A stretch of DNA of 64,000 nucleotides, taken from contig NZ_JAUSWY010000001.1 of NCBI RefSeq assembly GCF_030815585.1, forward strand, positions 3,658,001 through 3,722,000. The letters are read 5' to 3'. Shown here one piece after another: positions 55,118 through 63,309 of the stretch. Position numbers and translations under genes: made by a program. Source of the stretch: Arthrobacter pascens (GTDB lineage Bacteria; Actinomycetota; Actinomycetes; Actinomycetales; Micrococcaceae). Within the stretch, counting starts at the first letter, position 1; every line of letters starts with the position of its first letter. The notes below the pieces were generated by a model that was not told where the DNA came from, ran no database searches, and saw only the letters and a list, made by a program, of their open reading frames with translations.

Positions 55118-55873
55118 ATGTCTGAATTCCAGGTAGAACCACGCCCGCAGGACGGGCCAGAAAAGTCCCACGGCCGCCGCAAGCTCTCCCGCACCGGGGC
55201 AGCTGCACCGGCCGCCGCCTTGTCCAGGGTGGCAAAGATTCCCTCCTTTGGCCAGCGCGCCGCCGTGTTCACCACAGCCTGTGCCTTGCTGGCGGGGGTG
55301 GCTGCCGCAAGCCATGCGTCCGAAGCCATGACCCCGGTGGCGGCCAACGAATCACAGCAGGTGAACACCTCGGCCGGCATCGAGTCCAACCTGAGCCTCG
55401 AGAAGACCGAGATCCAGGCCCCGTCGGCGCCAGCGCCCGCACCGGCCGAGGTCACGGTTGCACCGCAGGCAGCTGAGCCGGCGCCCGCACCGGAGCCCGA
55501 GCCAGCTCCCGCGCCCGCTCCTGAGCCCGTGGCCGTTCCTGAGCCTGCTCCGGTTGTAGCCGTCAACGATCCCGCCGGAGCCCAGGCATACGCCGCCGGC
55601 CAGCTGGCAAACTACGGCTGGAGCGCGGACCAGATGCAATGCCTGAAGACGCTTTGGACCAAAGAATCGGAGTGGAGCACCACAGCCACCAACGCGAGCA
55701 GCGGCGCCTACGGAATTGTCCAGTCGCTGCCTGCCGAGAAAATGGCGAGCTCCGGTGCGGACTACCTCACCAACTACCGCACGCAGATCAACTGGGGCCT
55801 GAACTACATCCAGGAGCGCTACCAGTCACCGTGCGGTGCGCTGAACTTCCACCTGTCGCACAACTGGTACTAA
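55118..55873 (+). CDS. Secreted lysozyme-like (transglycosylase/Rpf-like) protein under riboswitch control
   Basis: The 251-residue protein has a charged N-terminus, then a hydrophobic stretch (AAVFTTACALLAGVAAASHA, residues about 46-66) serving as a signal anchor or signal peptide. An Ala/Pro/Glu linker follows (PAPEPEPAPAPAPEPVAVPE). The C-terminal domain of about 95 residues contains LKTLWTKESEWSTTATN with the expected catalytic glutamate, GAYGIVQSLPAEKM and QINWGLNYIQERY. This is the lysozyme-like fold also seen at the end of aggregation-promoting factors. It probably cleaves peptidoglycan in growth or resuscitation. Confidence 0.87.
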   Translation: MSEFQVEPRPQDGPEKSHGRRKLSRTGAAAPAAALSRVAKIPSFGQRAAVFTTACALLAGVAAASHASEAMTPVAANESQQVNTSAGIESNLSLEKTEIQAPSAPAPAPAEVTVAPQAAEPAPAPEPEPAPAPAPEPVAVPEPAPVVAVNDPAGAQAYAAGQLANYGWSADQMQCLKTLWTKESEWSTTATNASSGAYGIVQSLPAEKMASSGADYLTNYRTQINWGLNYIQERYQSPCGALNFHLSHNWY

Positions 55874-55920
55874 GCCAAAGGCCCTGAGGACAGCGTTCCC
55901 CTAGCCAAGGTTCCATAGCC

Positions 55921-55968
55921 AAGCAGCAGGTCCTGAATCCCCCCTGGTTCAGGACCTGCTGCTTTACT
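55921..55968 (+). terminator. Strong intrinsic terminator
   Basis: AAGCAGCAGGTCCTGAA at 55921-55937 pairs perfectly with TTCAGGACCTGCTGCTT at 55948-55964 and runs into TTTACTG. Confidence 0.9.
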
Positions 55969-56053
55969 GTGCCCGCTGCCCTACTGTTCCGGCGTCGCCT
56001 TGCACCTATAGCTGCACCTGTTGGAGGGCAAGCGTCAGCGGCATACTGGGACC

Positions 56054-56497
56054 ATGAAATTCACCACCGCCATTCTGGGCAACGGCAACAAGGCCGGCAT
56101 TGAGGTTCCGGAGGACGTCGTCGCGGCGCTAGGGGCAGGCAAGCGCCCGCCGGTGGTGGTGACCATCAACGGCAAGAGCTACCGGAGCAGCATCGCCGTG
56201 ATGGGCGGCCAGAACCTCATCGGGGTAAGCACAGCAAACCGGGAATTCACCGGAGTGTCCGCCGGTGACACGGTGGAGGTGGACGTGGAGGTGGACACCC
56301 AGCCCCGCATTGTCGAGGTGCCTGACGATCTTGCCGCCGCCTTGGCTGCCGAGCCGCAGGCCCAGTCGTTCTACGCCACGCTGAACTACAGTGCTCAGCG
56401 GCGGTATGTGGAGCCCCTCGGTGAGGCCAAAACGGACGAAACCAGGGCCCGCCGGATCGCCAAAGTGGTGGCTGATCTCAAAGCCGGAAAGAAATGA
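56054..56497 (+). CDS. DUF1905/YdeI (OmpD-associated) family protein
   Basis: The 147-residue protein starts at the ATG 56054. The first half (MKFTTAILGNGNKAGIEVPE, VVVTINGKSYRSSIAVMGGQ, ISTANREF-like GVSTANREFTGVSAGD) is the DUF1905 beta-barrel. The second half (VPDDLAAALAAEPQAQSFYA, YSAQRRYVEPLGEAKTDETR) is the YdeI/bacteriocin-protection helical unit. The molecular role is unknown. The 3' end overlaps the convergent HAD gene by 20 bases. Confidence 0.88.
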   Translation: MKFTTAILGNGNKAGIEVPEDVVAALGAGKRPPVVVTINGKSYRSSIAVMGGQNLIGVSTANREFTGVSAGDTVEVDVEVDTQPRIVEVPDDLAAALAAEPQAQSFYATLNYSAQRRYVEPLGEAKTDETRARRIAKVVADLKAGKK

Positions 56498-57164
56498 CCC
56501 TGGAGCCGGCGGCGTCCGTTTCCACCGCGGCGGAAACTGAACTGTAGTCCGGGATGTGCAGCACGCTGTCCGGGAGTGGACCCGTATTTGGGCCCACAGC
56601 TACCGTGCGGATGCCCGCGGCCAAACCGGCTGCGATTCCGGCGGGTGCGTCCTCGAACACCACGGCGTCTGCAGGTTCCACCCCCAGCAGTTCGGCCGCC
56701 CTCAGGTAGCCTTCAGGATGCGGCTTGCCGCGGGACACCAGCTCGGCCGTAATGGCAGCAGCCGGCATGGCCAGGCCCGCGGCGCCCATGCGGATTTCGG
56801 CCAGGATCCGGTCTGCCGAGGTCACCAGGGCCACGGCATCCCCGGGGAGGTTGCGCAGCAGCTCCGCAGCCCCGGGCAACGGGACGATGCCTTCTGTCCG
56901 GACACGCTCCATTGCACCAAGCTCAGCGGTGAGCGCCACAACGTCGGCACCCGCCGGAGCGAAACGCCGCACCGTGTCCCCTGCCTGGACGCCGTGGGAG
57001 GTGCGCAGGATCTCGGCGAAGTCCAGGCCGTAGCGGACCGCGAACTCGCTCCACACCTGTTCCACTACTGCGGTGGAGTCCACCAGTGTGCCGTCCATGT
57101 CAAAGAGGACAGCGCGGCAGGTGATAGTGCGGGTATCGGCGGAGGCAGACGTGGGGATGTTCAT
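56478..57164 (-). CDS. HAD-family hydrolase (beta-phosphoglucomutase/sugar-phosphatase-like)
   Basis: The 228-residue protein has motif I FDMDGTLVDSTAVV (nucleophile D), motif II VTSADR, a lysine in RGKPHPEGYLRAAELLGV and motif IV VFEDAPAGIAAGLAAGI. The cap and GKPHPEGY text resemble sugar-phosphate phosphatases of subfamily IA. The substrate is unknown. Confidence 0.9.
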   Translation of the reverse strand: MNIPTSASADTRTITCRAVLFDMDGTLVDSTAVVEQVWSEFAVRYGLDFAEILRTSHGVQAGDTVRRFAPAGADVVALTAELGAMERVRTEGIVPLPGAAELLRNLPGDAVALVTSADRILAEIRMGAAGLAMPAAAITAELVSRGKPHPEGYLRAAELLGVEPADAVVFEDAPAGIAAGLAAGIRTVAVGPNTGPLPDSVLHIPDYSSVSAAVETDAAGSRVISFRL

Positions 57165-57227
57165 CGTTCAATCTTGCCCTACCCTCTCCTGCGGCACGTT
57201 TGGTGACGCAGGCGAGCGGTACAGAAG

Positions 57228-57863
57228 CTAGCCTGCGATGCCGTAGAGGCGGTCGCCGGCGTCGCCAAGTCCGGGGACGATGTAGGACTTCTCGTTGAGC
57301 TTCTCGTCAATGGAGGCCAGCACGATTGTCACGTTGGCGCCGGAGAGTTCCTCCTCCAGCCTGGCAAGGCCCTCCGGCGCGGCGAGGAGGCAGATGCAGG
57401 TCACATCCGACGCGCCGCGCTTGAACAGGAACTTGATGGCCTCGCGCAGGGTGCCTCCGGTGGCCAGCATGGGATCCAGCACAAAGATCTGCCGGTCCGT
57501 GAGGTTCTCCGGGAGCCGCTCCGCGTAGGTGATGATGTCCAGGGTTTCCTCGTCCCGGGCCATGCCCAGGAAGCCCACCTCTGCGGTGGGGACCAGCTTG
57601 GTCATGCCCTCCAGCATGCCCAGGCCCGCGCGCAGGATGGGGACCACCAAGGGCGTGGGCTTGGTGAACGCCGTGCCAACAGTGGTGCTGATCGGCGTCT
57701 GGATGGTCACGGGCTGGGTGCGGACTTCGCGGGTGGCCTCGTAGGCGAGGAGCGTAACCAACTCTTCCGTCAGCTGCCGGAAGACCGGGGACGGGGTGTT
57801 TTTGTCCCGCAGGACAGTGAGCTTATGGGCGACCAGCGGGTGGTCCACAACGAGAGTGCGCAT
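57228..57863 (-). CDS. upp: Uracil phosphoribosyltransferase
   Basis: The 211-residue enzyme starts [20 protein letters not shown] and has the PRPP loop [17 protein letters not shown] and the C-terminal uracil-binding [14 protein letters not shown]. It converts uracil plus PRPP to UMP in pyrimidine salvage. The PAP2 gene ends 13 bases upstream on the same strand, so the two may be co-transcribed. Confidence 0.96.
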   Translation of the reverse strand: MRTLVVDHPLVAHKLTVLRDKNTPSPVFRQLTEELVTLLAYEATREVRTQPVTIQTPISTTVGTAFTKPTPLVVPILRAGLGMLEGMTKLVPTAEVGFLGMARDEETLDIITYAERLPENLTDRQIFVLDPMLATGGTLREAIKFLFKRGASDVTCICLLAAPEGLARLEEELSGANVTIVLASIDEKLNEKSYIVPGLGDAGDRLYGIAG

Positions 57864-57876
57864 GGGTCAAAACATA

Positions 57877-58707
57877 TCACCCGGGGGTGGAGCCCTTGCC
57901 CGTGGAACTGCCGCCTGCGCCGCTCTCCGCTGAGCCGTCCCTGGCTGGTCCGGCGCCCGTGTGGTCCTCGCGGAGCACAGGGTGGTCGAAGGTTGGCGCC
58001 GGCCCGGCATGCTCGCGCTTCCGTGTCAGATGGAACAGCCGGTGCGCGAGGATGACCAGCCCCGTCCAGGCAAGCCCAAGGAACCAGGCGGCCAGCACAT
58101 CGGTCATCCAATGGTGGCCAAGGAACACCCGGCTCAGGCCCATGGCAATGATAAAGATGGTCCCGGCGGTGATGGCAGTGATACGCACCCACAGCAGATC
58201 GAACTGGAGGCACATGATGTACACCAGGACGCTGATCACTACGGTGGTGTTGAGCGTGTGCCCGCTGGGAAAGGAAGGCGACGACTCATAGGGCGGCACG
58301 GCCTCTGAGTGGTCCGGGCGGGTCCTGCCCACCAGCCGTTTGCCCACGGTCGTGGCCAGTATGGAAACCGTTGCAGCGCCACCCACCAGGATGATGGGCC
58401 GCCAGGTCCGGCTCAGGAACGTCAGCCAGGCCGTCAGGATACTGGCCAGGATGGGCATGCCGATGCCCCCGCCGACGTTGGTGAAGGCCGTCACTCCGAC
58501 ATCCAGCTCAGGAGTCCGCAAGTCCTGGGACAGCTGCAGAGCCGGAATGTCCAGGGACGCCAGCCCCTCGTCGTCCACCACGTTTGCGTAGACTTCAGCA
58601 CCCAACAGGGCCATCGTGACCACCAGGGCGCCACCGACCATGAGCGTGATCCACAGGGCGGCGTACGGCTTGAACCATTGGACTAGGCGGTCTCTGAGGG
58701 TGTCCAT
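57877..58707 (-). CDS. PAP2-family membrane phosphatase
   Basis: The 276-residue protein has about six membrane segments and the three acid-phosphatase motifs: KRLVGRTRP, SFPSGHTLN and SRVFLGHHWMTD. It probably removes phosphate from phosphatidate, undecaprenyl diphosphate or a similar lipid on the outer side of the membrane. A Gly/Ser/Thr-rich tail follows the last helix. It is divergent from tadA. Confidence 0.92.
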   Translation of the reverse strand: MDTLRDRLVQWFKPYAALWITLMVGGALVVTMALLGAEVYANVVDDEGLASLDIPALQLSQDLRTPELDVGVTAFTNVGGGIGMPILASILTAWLTFLSRTWRPIILVGGAATVSILATTVGKRLVGRTRPDHSEAVPPYESSPSFPSGHTLNTTVVISVLVYIMCLQFDLLWVRITAITAGTIFIIAMGLSRVFLGHHWMTDVLAAWFLGLAWTGLVILAHRLFHLTRKREHAGPAPTFDHPVLREDHTGAGPARDGSAESGAGGSSTGKGSTPG

Positions 58708-58767
58708 GGCGGCCTCCCGGCGTCAGTGCATGCACGGCTGGATATCCTTCGAAACTATCATTGAGCC

Positions 58768-59274
58768 ATGGTCCCCGCAGAAAAGAAACACCGCGAGTGG
58801 ATGGGCCTTGCCCTGGCCGAGGCCAAGCGCGCTCTTGATACGGACGACGTGCCGATCGGCGCCGTGGTGATAGGGCCCGACGGCGCCGTGCTGGGTTCCG
58901 GACGGAACCAGCGGGAGGCGCTTGGAGACCCCACCGCCCATGCGGAGGTGGTGGCCATCCGCCAGGCGGCGGACCGCTTGCGGGGACTGTCCGTGCAGGG
59001 CGGCGGCACCGGTGACGGCTGGAGGCTGGCGGACTGCACGCTCGTCGTCACCCTGGAGCCCTGCGCCATGTGCGCCGGCGCAGTGGTGCTGGCACGGATT
59101 CCCCGCGTTGTTTTCGGTGCGTGGGACGAGAAGGCAGGCGCCGCAGGCTCCGTGTTTGACGTGCTCCGCGAGCGCCGCCTCAACCATTGGGTGGAAGTCT
59201 ATGCCGGCGTCCGGGAAGAGGAATGCAGCGCGTTGCTCAGGGAATTCTTCGCCGGACACCGCAGCCAGCTGTAG
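58768..59274 (+). CDS. tadA: tRNA adenosine(34) deaminase
   Basis: The 168-residue enzyme carries the zinc motif DPTAHAEVVAIRQAADRL (HAE) and TLEPCAMCAGAVVLARI (PCxxC). It deaminates A34 to inosine in tRNA-Arg(ACG), a substrate encoded in this same window at 40770-40843. The start at 58768 is ATG. Confidence 0.94.
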   Translation: MVPAEKKHREWMGLALAEAKRALDTDDVPIGAVVIGPDGAVLGSGRNQREALGDPTAHAEVVAIRQAADRLRGLSVQGGGTGDGWRLADCTLVVTLEPCAMCAGAVVLARIPRVVFGAWDEKAGAAGSVFDVLRERRLNHWVEVYAGVREEECSALLREFFAGHRSQL

Positions 59275-59280
59275 CCCGGC

Positions 59281-60504
59281 TCAGCCTGCCGCGTCCAGCG
59301 CATCGATCCGGTTCTTCCGCGACGCCGGGGAGTCCAGGCTGAAGGAGCGGAAGTCCCCCAGCTCATCCCGGATCCAGGCTTCCACCTCGGCGATCCGCTG
59401 CATGGCTGCCGGGTCGGGCCCGTCGAAGAGCCAGTGCGCGATCCGCTCTTTCCCAGGATCGTATTGCCAGAGCCCGATAATCCGGCCGCGGTCCAGAATG
59501 GGATGGTCCGGGAGGTCGGCCTGCAGCGCCAGCGTTGAATCCAACACTTTCTTGCCCCTGTCCTGCTCGGCGAACATGTCCCCCGAGTTCCGGCGGAGCA
59601 GGACAAGGGAGTCGGTCCCGGCCAGCAGCTGGATCTGCTGCTCCGCCGGTGCCTCAAACAGGGCGAGCCGGTCGACGTCGTCGGGCAGCATCCACAGCAC
59701 GTCACCCCCTGCGGTGGGCACTTCCACGGCCCCAACGGCGGCGAAAGCCGCCTTGGTGTCCGCCACCGTGAACCCGGTGAACCATTGCGACTGTTTGAAG
59801 GTGGCGCCGCCGGTCCAGCCGAGATAGCGCTCCAGGAGGAGGCAGCGGACGTCAGATTCCTCCATGGTGGTGGGCGGCAGTCCCCACAGTGTGTAGGCGT
59901 AACGCTGCTGGTCCAGCCTGCCATTGACGGGCACTCGCCGTATCCTGCCGTCCGCCTGCAGGAGGCCCAAGGCTGTGGGCAACGTGGTGGCGGCACCCTT
60001 TTTCTTTCCTTCCTCACCGAGGCTGCGGACCGAATCGCCCAGCTCGTCCTTGAGCTGCCTGGGGTCCAGGGGGCCACCGGCCTCGGCCAGGGCGTGGAGG
60101 ATCTGCTCTTCCAGGAGAGTTATTTCACCGCGTTCCACTCCCATCCTGGCCAGTACCCGGAACGGCGCCACCGCTGCGCCGCGGCCTACCTGGAGTCCCC
60201 AGGCGAAGTCGGCCTGGCCCACGACGTAGGTGCAGCCGCGCGCGGTGGGGAGTTCGTGGATCTTCAGCGAGAGGACATCGGCGTCCGCCTGTGGGCGGCT
60301 GATGCCAGCGCGGGCAAAAAGGGTCAGGTATGGATTGGCGCCGCCAACCGAGCGGGCCCAGCCGGCCTGTGTGAAGACTTCGGCAGCGCTGGCACCCTGC
60401 AGGGCGCCGTCCAGGCCCTGCTTATGCCAGGCCCAGGCCCGCAGCAGTTCGGGGGTGAGGAGCTGAGGATCCAGACTTGTGGCGGGAGGTGCGTGCGTGG
60501 TCAT
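59281..60504 (-). CDS. AlkZ/HTH_42-family winged-helix DNA glycosylase-like protein
   Basis: The 407-residue protein has the family layout: LLRAWAWHKQGLDG at the N-terminus, GCTYVVGQADFAWGLQVGRG, a middle winged-helix region (LLQADGRIRRVPVNGRLDQQ, then RYAYTLWGLPP), FKQSQWFTGFTVADTKAAFA and a C-terminal LDRGRIIGLWQYDPG. AlkZ (Streptomyces) unhooks crosslinks made by azinomycin and relatives repair alkylated bases; many homologs are uncharacterised. Its start overlaps the stop of the glycosyltransferase gene (ATGA), so it is translated with the cluster upstream. Confidence 0.82.
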   Translation of the reverse strand: MTTHAPPATSLDPQLLTPELLRAWAWHKQGLDGALQGASAAEVFTQAGWARSVGGANPYLTLFARAGISRPQADADVLSLKIHELPTARGCTYVVGQADFAWGLQVGRGAAVAPFRVLARMGVERGEITLLEEQILHALAEAGGPLDPRQLKDELGDSVRSLGEEGKKKGAATTLPTALGLLQADGRIRRVPVNGRLDQQRYAYTLWGLPPTTMEESDVRCLLLERYLGWTGGATFKQSQWFTGFTVADTKAAFAAVGAVEVPTAGGDVLWMLPDDVDRLALFEAPAEQQIQLLAGTDSLVLLRRNSGDMFAEQDRGKKVLDSTLALQADLPDHPILDRGRIIGLWQYDPGKERIAHWLFDGPDPAAMQRIAEVEAWIRDELGDFRSFSLDSPASRKNRIDALDAAG

Positions 60505-61619
60505 GCCTCATTGTCCACCGGCGGTCCCGGCTGCGGTAGCCGTTCCTTTGGCGGGGCCCCCACGATGTCCATGACAGTCCGTGCCGTGGTTTCCCATCCG
60601 GGCAGGTTTTCCCGCGCAGCGAGCGCCGCCGCCCGCCAGCCGGTGTGGAGGCCGGCTTCCTCCAGCCATTGCCGGATCGCCCCCGCCAGCCCCTCCGCAG
60701 GATTGCTGGACAGGTCGACGGCGGCACCGGGCAGCATGCCGTCCCGAACATCCGTCTCCCCGGCAGCCAGGCTTCCGAACGCCAGCGCCTCCACGGCTCC
60801 CGTGCCGTCCCGGATGATCACCGGGATCCCGCGGGCGAGCGATTCCGTGACCACCAGCCCGAACGCTTCTGCCTTGGATACCAGAAGGCTCAGGTCGGCG
60901 CGGTTCCATTCGGCATCGAGCGGCGCCCCCGTCAGCTGGCCCATCAGCCGTATCCGGTCTTCCAGTCCGTGGCCGGCAACCGCGGCACGGACGAGTTCCG
61001 CGTACTCCGGGTCGGCGTGGTCGGATCCCACCAAGGACGCCGTCCAGGCATGGTCCTGGAGGCGGGCCAGCGCCTCCACGGTCAGCAGTTGGTCCTTGTT
61101 GGGCAGGAGCGCCGCTACGGCAATGATGTGCGGCGGGTCCGAGCCTTCGGCCACGGGGGCGGGGTCCGTTCCGGGCAGTGCAACGTGGCTGTCGGTCAGG
61201 CCGTGCAGCGACGTGATGCCTGCCGCGGCGGAGGTACTGGTACAGATGACGCCGGTGGCCGCACTCAGCGACCGGGCCTCGTTCCCGGGGTGGCTGGCGG
61301 ACGGCATGTGCAGCAGCACCCAGGTCTGCCGCCGCGCGGCCGCTGCGTACTCCAGCTCGTCAGGGGCGCCGCAGGCGATCAGACCGTCCACGAGGGTGAC
61401 TGTGCCCGCGGTGATTTCCGCCTGAGGTCCCCACGCGCCGAGCAGGCCGCCCAGCCGCCGTCGTTCTTTAGCAGTGGCCTCTGGCCAGGAGCCATCCGCC
61501 GCTATCACCTCAACCTCAACGCCCAATGCCCTCAGCCCCTGGGCGAGGCGGGCGTTGTACACGTTGCCGCCAGAATTGTGGCGGATATTGGCGGGGACCA
61601 GGAGGCGGAGGCTGCGCAC
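60501..61619 (-). CDS. Glycosyltransferase family 4 protein
   Basis: The 372-residue GT-B-fold protein opens LRLLVPANIRHNSGGNVYNA (GG loop), has IIAVAALLPNKDQLLTVEAL in the second domain and the E-x7-E-type motif KAEAFGLVVTESLARGIPVI. It transfers a sugar from a nucleotide donor to an unknown acceptor. It sits between the pterin-synthase-like and AlkZ-like genes, 5 bases after the former. Confidence 0.88.
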   Translation of the reverse strand: MRSLRLLVPANIRHNSGGNVYNARLAQGLRALGVEVEVIAADGSWPEATAKERRRLGGLLGAWGPQAEITAGTVTLVDGLIACGAPDELEYAAAARRQTWVLLHMPSASHPGNEARSLSAATGVICTSTSAAAGITSLHGLTDSHVALPGTDPAPVAEGSDPPHIIAVAALLPNKDQLLTVEALARLQDHAWTASLVGSDHADPEYAELVRAAVAGHGLEDRIRLMGQLTGAPLDAEWNRADLSLLVSKAEAFGLVVTESLARGIPVIIRDGTGAVEALAFGSLAAGETDVRDGMLPGAAVDLSSNPAEGLAGAIRQWLEEAGLHTGWRAAALAARENLPGWETTARTVMDIVGAPPKERLPQPGPPVDNEA

Positions 61620-61624
61620 GGGAG

Positions 61625-62020
61625 TCAGGCGGAAAGGTCCAGCGAGTACGTGGCCCAGGCATCGGGATTCTCGCGCAGGGTGACGTCGATCCCGGCGAGT
61701 TCACGGCCGTCGTCGCCATCTTTGATTTGCTCGGCCACGGCCTGGGCGATGTATTCGGCGAGTGCCTCGGTGGTGCTGAGTCTGCCGGCGAAGTCCGGGT
61801 GCTCGTCCAGGTTGCGATAGTTGAGCCCGGCCAGCACCTCCTCGATGATGACGCCGGCCGCACCGATGTCCAGCACGATTGCGTCGTGGTTCAGCGCACG
61901 ACGGCGGAAGCCCACCTCCGCCACGAAGGTTGCGCCGTGAAGGGCCTGGGCCGGGCCGAACGCCTCCCGCGGGAGGCTGTGGGCGATCATAAAATGGCGT
62001 CGGACGGTCAAGCTGAACAC
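61625..62020 (-). CDS. 6-carboxytetrahydropterin synthase/PTPS-family protein
   Basis: The 131-residue protein has the fold's landmarks: an N-terminal strand with HFMIAHSL (zinc histidine), a second histidine in QALHGATFVAEV, VLDIGAAGVIIEEVLAGLNY, the strand/helix LSTTEALAEYIAQAV and the C-terminal TLRENPDAWATY with the usual glutamate. The spacing around the zinc histidines and the lack of a clear catalytic cysteine suggest a divergent member rather than QueD of queuosine synthesis, and no other queuosine genes are nearby. It lies 3 bases after the dehydrogenase gene. Confidence 0.8.
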   Translation of the reverse strand: MFSLTVRRHFMIAHSLPREAFGPAQALHGATFVAEVGFRRRALNHDAIVLDIGAAGVIIEEVLAGLNYRNLDEHPDFAGRLSTTEALAEYIAQAVAEQIKDGDDGRELAGIDVTLRENPDAWATYSLDLSA

Positions 62021-62023
62021 GGG

Positions 62024-63091
62024 CTACCTCTTGTCTTGGGGGTCGGTGTCTTGGGGGTCGGTGTGTTTGGGTTCTGGATCATTGGGGTCGGCCGTCTGGG
62101 CGCCCGGGTATTCGATCACGTGGCACAGGGCTTCCAGCTTGCCGTCGGAAAGTCTCTGCACCACGTCCGGCAGGTCCGCGAAGGGCGATGCGCCGCTGAG
62201 GAAAACGTCGAAGACCGGGTCCTTCAGGAGCGAGACGGCCAGGTCCAGGCGGTCCGCGTTGGTCCGCCGGTGACGCCTGGCCCGGGAAACCACTCCTACC
62301 TGGCTGGCGCGGATGGAGAGGCGGCGGGCGTGGAAGTCCTCACCCAGCGGCAGCGTGACTGCATGGTTGGCGTACCAGGACATTTCAATGATGACGCCTT
62401 CGTCGCCCGCCAACTGCAGGCTTCGCGCCAAGCCCTCCTGGGACGCGGAGCAGTGGAACACAATGTCGCAGTCCGCCAACGCTTCATCGGGGTGGGCAAA
62501 CTCGACGCCGAGGGTCGCTGCGAGACGTTTTCGTCCCGGGTCCAGGTCCACGAGTTGCAGGCGGGCCAGCGGGAAGGTGCGCAGGAGGGTGGCAACCATC
62601 CCGCCCACCAGCCCCGCACCCACGACGGCGATCCGGTCCCCCAGCCGGGGGCCAGCCTCCCAGAGGGCATTGATTGCGGTTTCCACCGTGCCAGTGAGCA
62701 CAGCGCGGCGGGAGGGAACGCCGTCCGGAATCCTGGTGAGGGCGTCGGTGGCGATGACGTAGCGGTCCTGGTGCGGGTTCAGGCAGAAGACTTTCTGGCC
62801 TACCCAGCCTTCCGGCCCTTGTTCCACGACGCCCACGGAGAGGTAACCGAACTTCACGGGGGAAGGGAAGGAGCCTTCCTGGTGGGGTGCCCGCATCTCC
62901 TTCGCCACCCTGGGCGGGACAGAGCACTTGTGGACCACCATCTCCGTGCCCTTGCTGATCCCGGAGTACAGCGTGCGGACCAGTGCTTCATCCGGCCCCG
63001 GCGCGGGCAGGTCCTCGGATCTGAGCTCACCGTGCTCCGGGCCCGTGGTCCAGTATGCGGTTGCCTGCGCTGCTCTGCCTGATTTAGTCAT
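62024..63091 (-). CDS. Zinc-type medium-chain dehydrogenase (MDR)
   Basis: This protein of about 355 residues starts at the ATG 63091 (MTKSGRAAQATAYW). It has the GroES-like part (LVRTLYSGISKGTEMVVHK, VKFGYLSVGVVEQG) and the nucleotide fold RIAVVGAGLVGGMVATLLRT. The catalytic-zinc cysteine is replaced (YSGISKGTE), as in sorbitol/bacteriochlorophyllide-type MDR branches. The C-terminus ends in a DPQDTDPQDKR repeat. It is the first gene of a run with the pterin-synthase-like and glycosyltransferase genes, all separated by at most 5 bases. The substrate is unknown. Confidence 0.83.
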   Translation of the reverse strand: MTKSGRAAQATAYWTTGPEHGELRSEDLPAPGPDEALVRTLYSGISKGTEMVVHKCSVPPRVAKEMRAPHQEGSFPSPVKFGYLSVGVVEQGPEGWVGQKVFCLNPHQDRYVIATDALTRIPDGVPSRRAVLTGTVETAINALWEAGPRLGDRIAVVGAGLVGGMVATLLRTFPLARLQLVDLDPGRKRLAATLGVEFAHPDEALADCDIVFHCSASQEGLARSLQLAGDEGVIIEMSWYANHAVTLPLGEDFHARRLSIRASQVGVVSRARRHRRTNADRLDLAVSLLKDPVFDVFLSGASPFADLPDVVQRLSDGKLEALCHVIEYPGAQTADPNDPEPKHTDPQDTDPQDKR

Positions 63092-63110
63092 CTTGCTTAC
63101 GAATCTAGTC

Positions 63111-63225
63111 TGCCTCGGGTTGCGGGCAAAGCCTGCCTCGGGTTGCGGGCAAAGCCTGCCTCGGGTTGCGGGCAAAGCCTGCCTCGGGTTGCGGGCAAAG
63201 CCTGCCTCGGGTTGCGGGCAAAGCC
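63111..63225. repeat. Minisatellite, 5 x 23 bp
   Basis: Five exact tandem copies of a 23-base unit (begins TGCCTCGGGTTGCGGGCAAA, ends GCC) run from 63111 to 63225, with a partial sixth. They lie 20 bases upstream of the MDR start, so copy number could affect promoter spacing or leader RNA. Confidence 0.93.
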
Positions 63226-63309
63226 TGCCGGCGCGAACGCCCGTCGCGGCGCCGGCGGGTCCCAGCAAGGAGCCAGGGCCCCACCAAGTCTCAACCGCAA
63301 CGTTCTGGG

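Noticed and set aside
59785..61425. Open frame of 546 codons on the plus strand opposite the AlkZ-like and glycosyltransferase genes
   Set aside because: It spans two well-supported genes on the other strand and shows no recognisable domain or ribosome site.
61526..63082. Open frame of 518 codons on the plus strand opposite the pterin-synthase-like and MDR genes
   Set aside because: Same artefact: the minus-strand genes have clear motifs and tight spacing, and this frame has none.
63111..63225. CRISPR array
   Set aside because: The units are directly adjacent 23-base copies with no unique spacers and no cas genes nearby.
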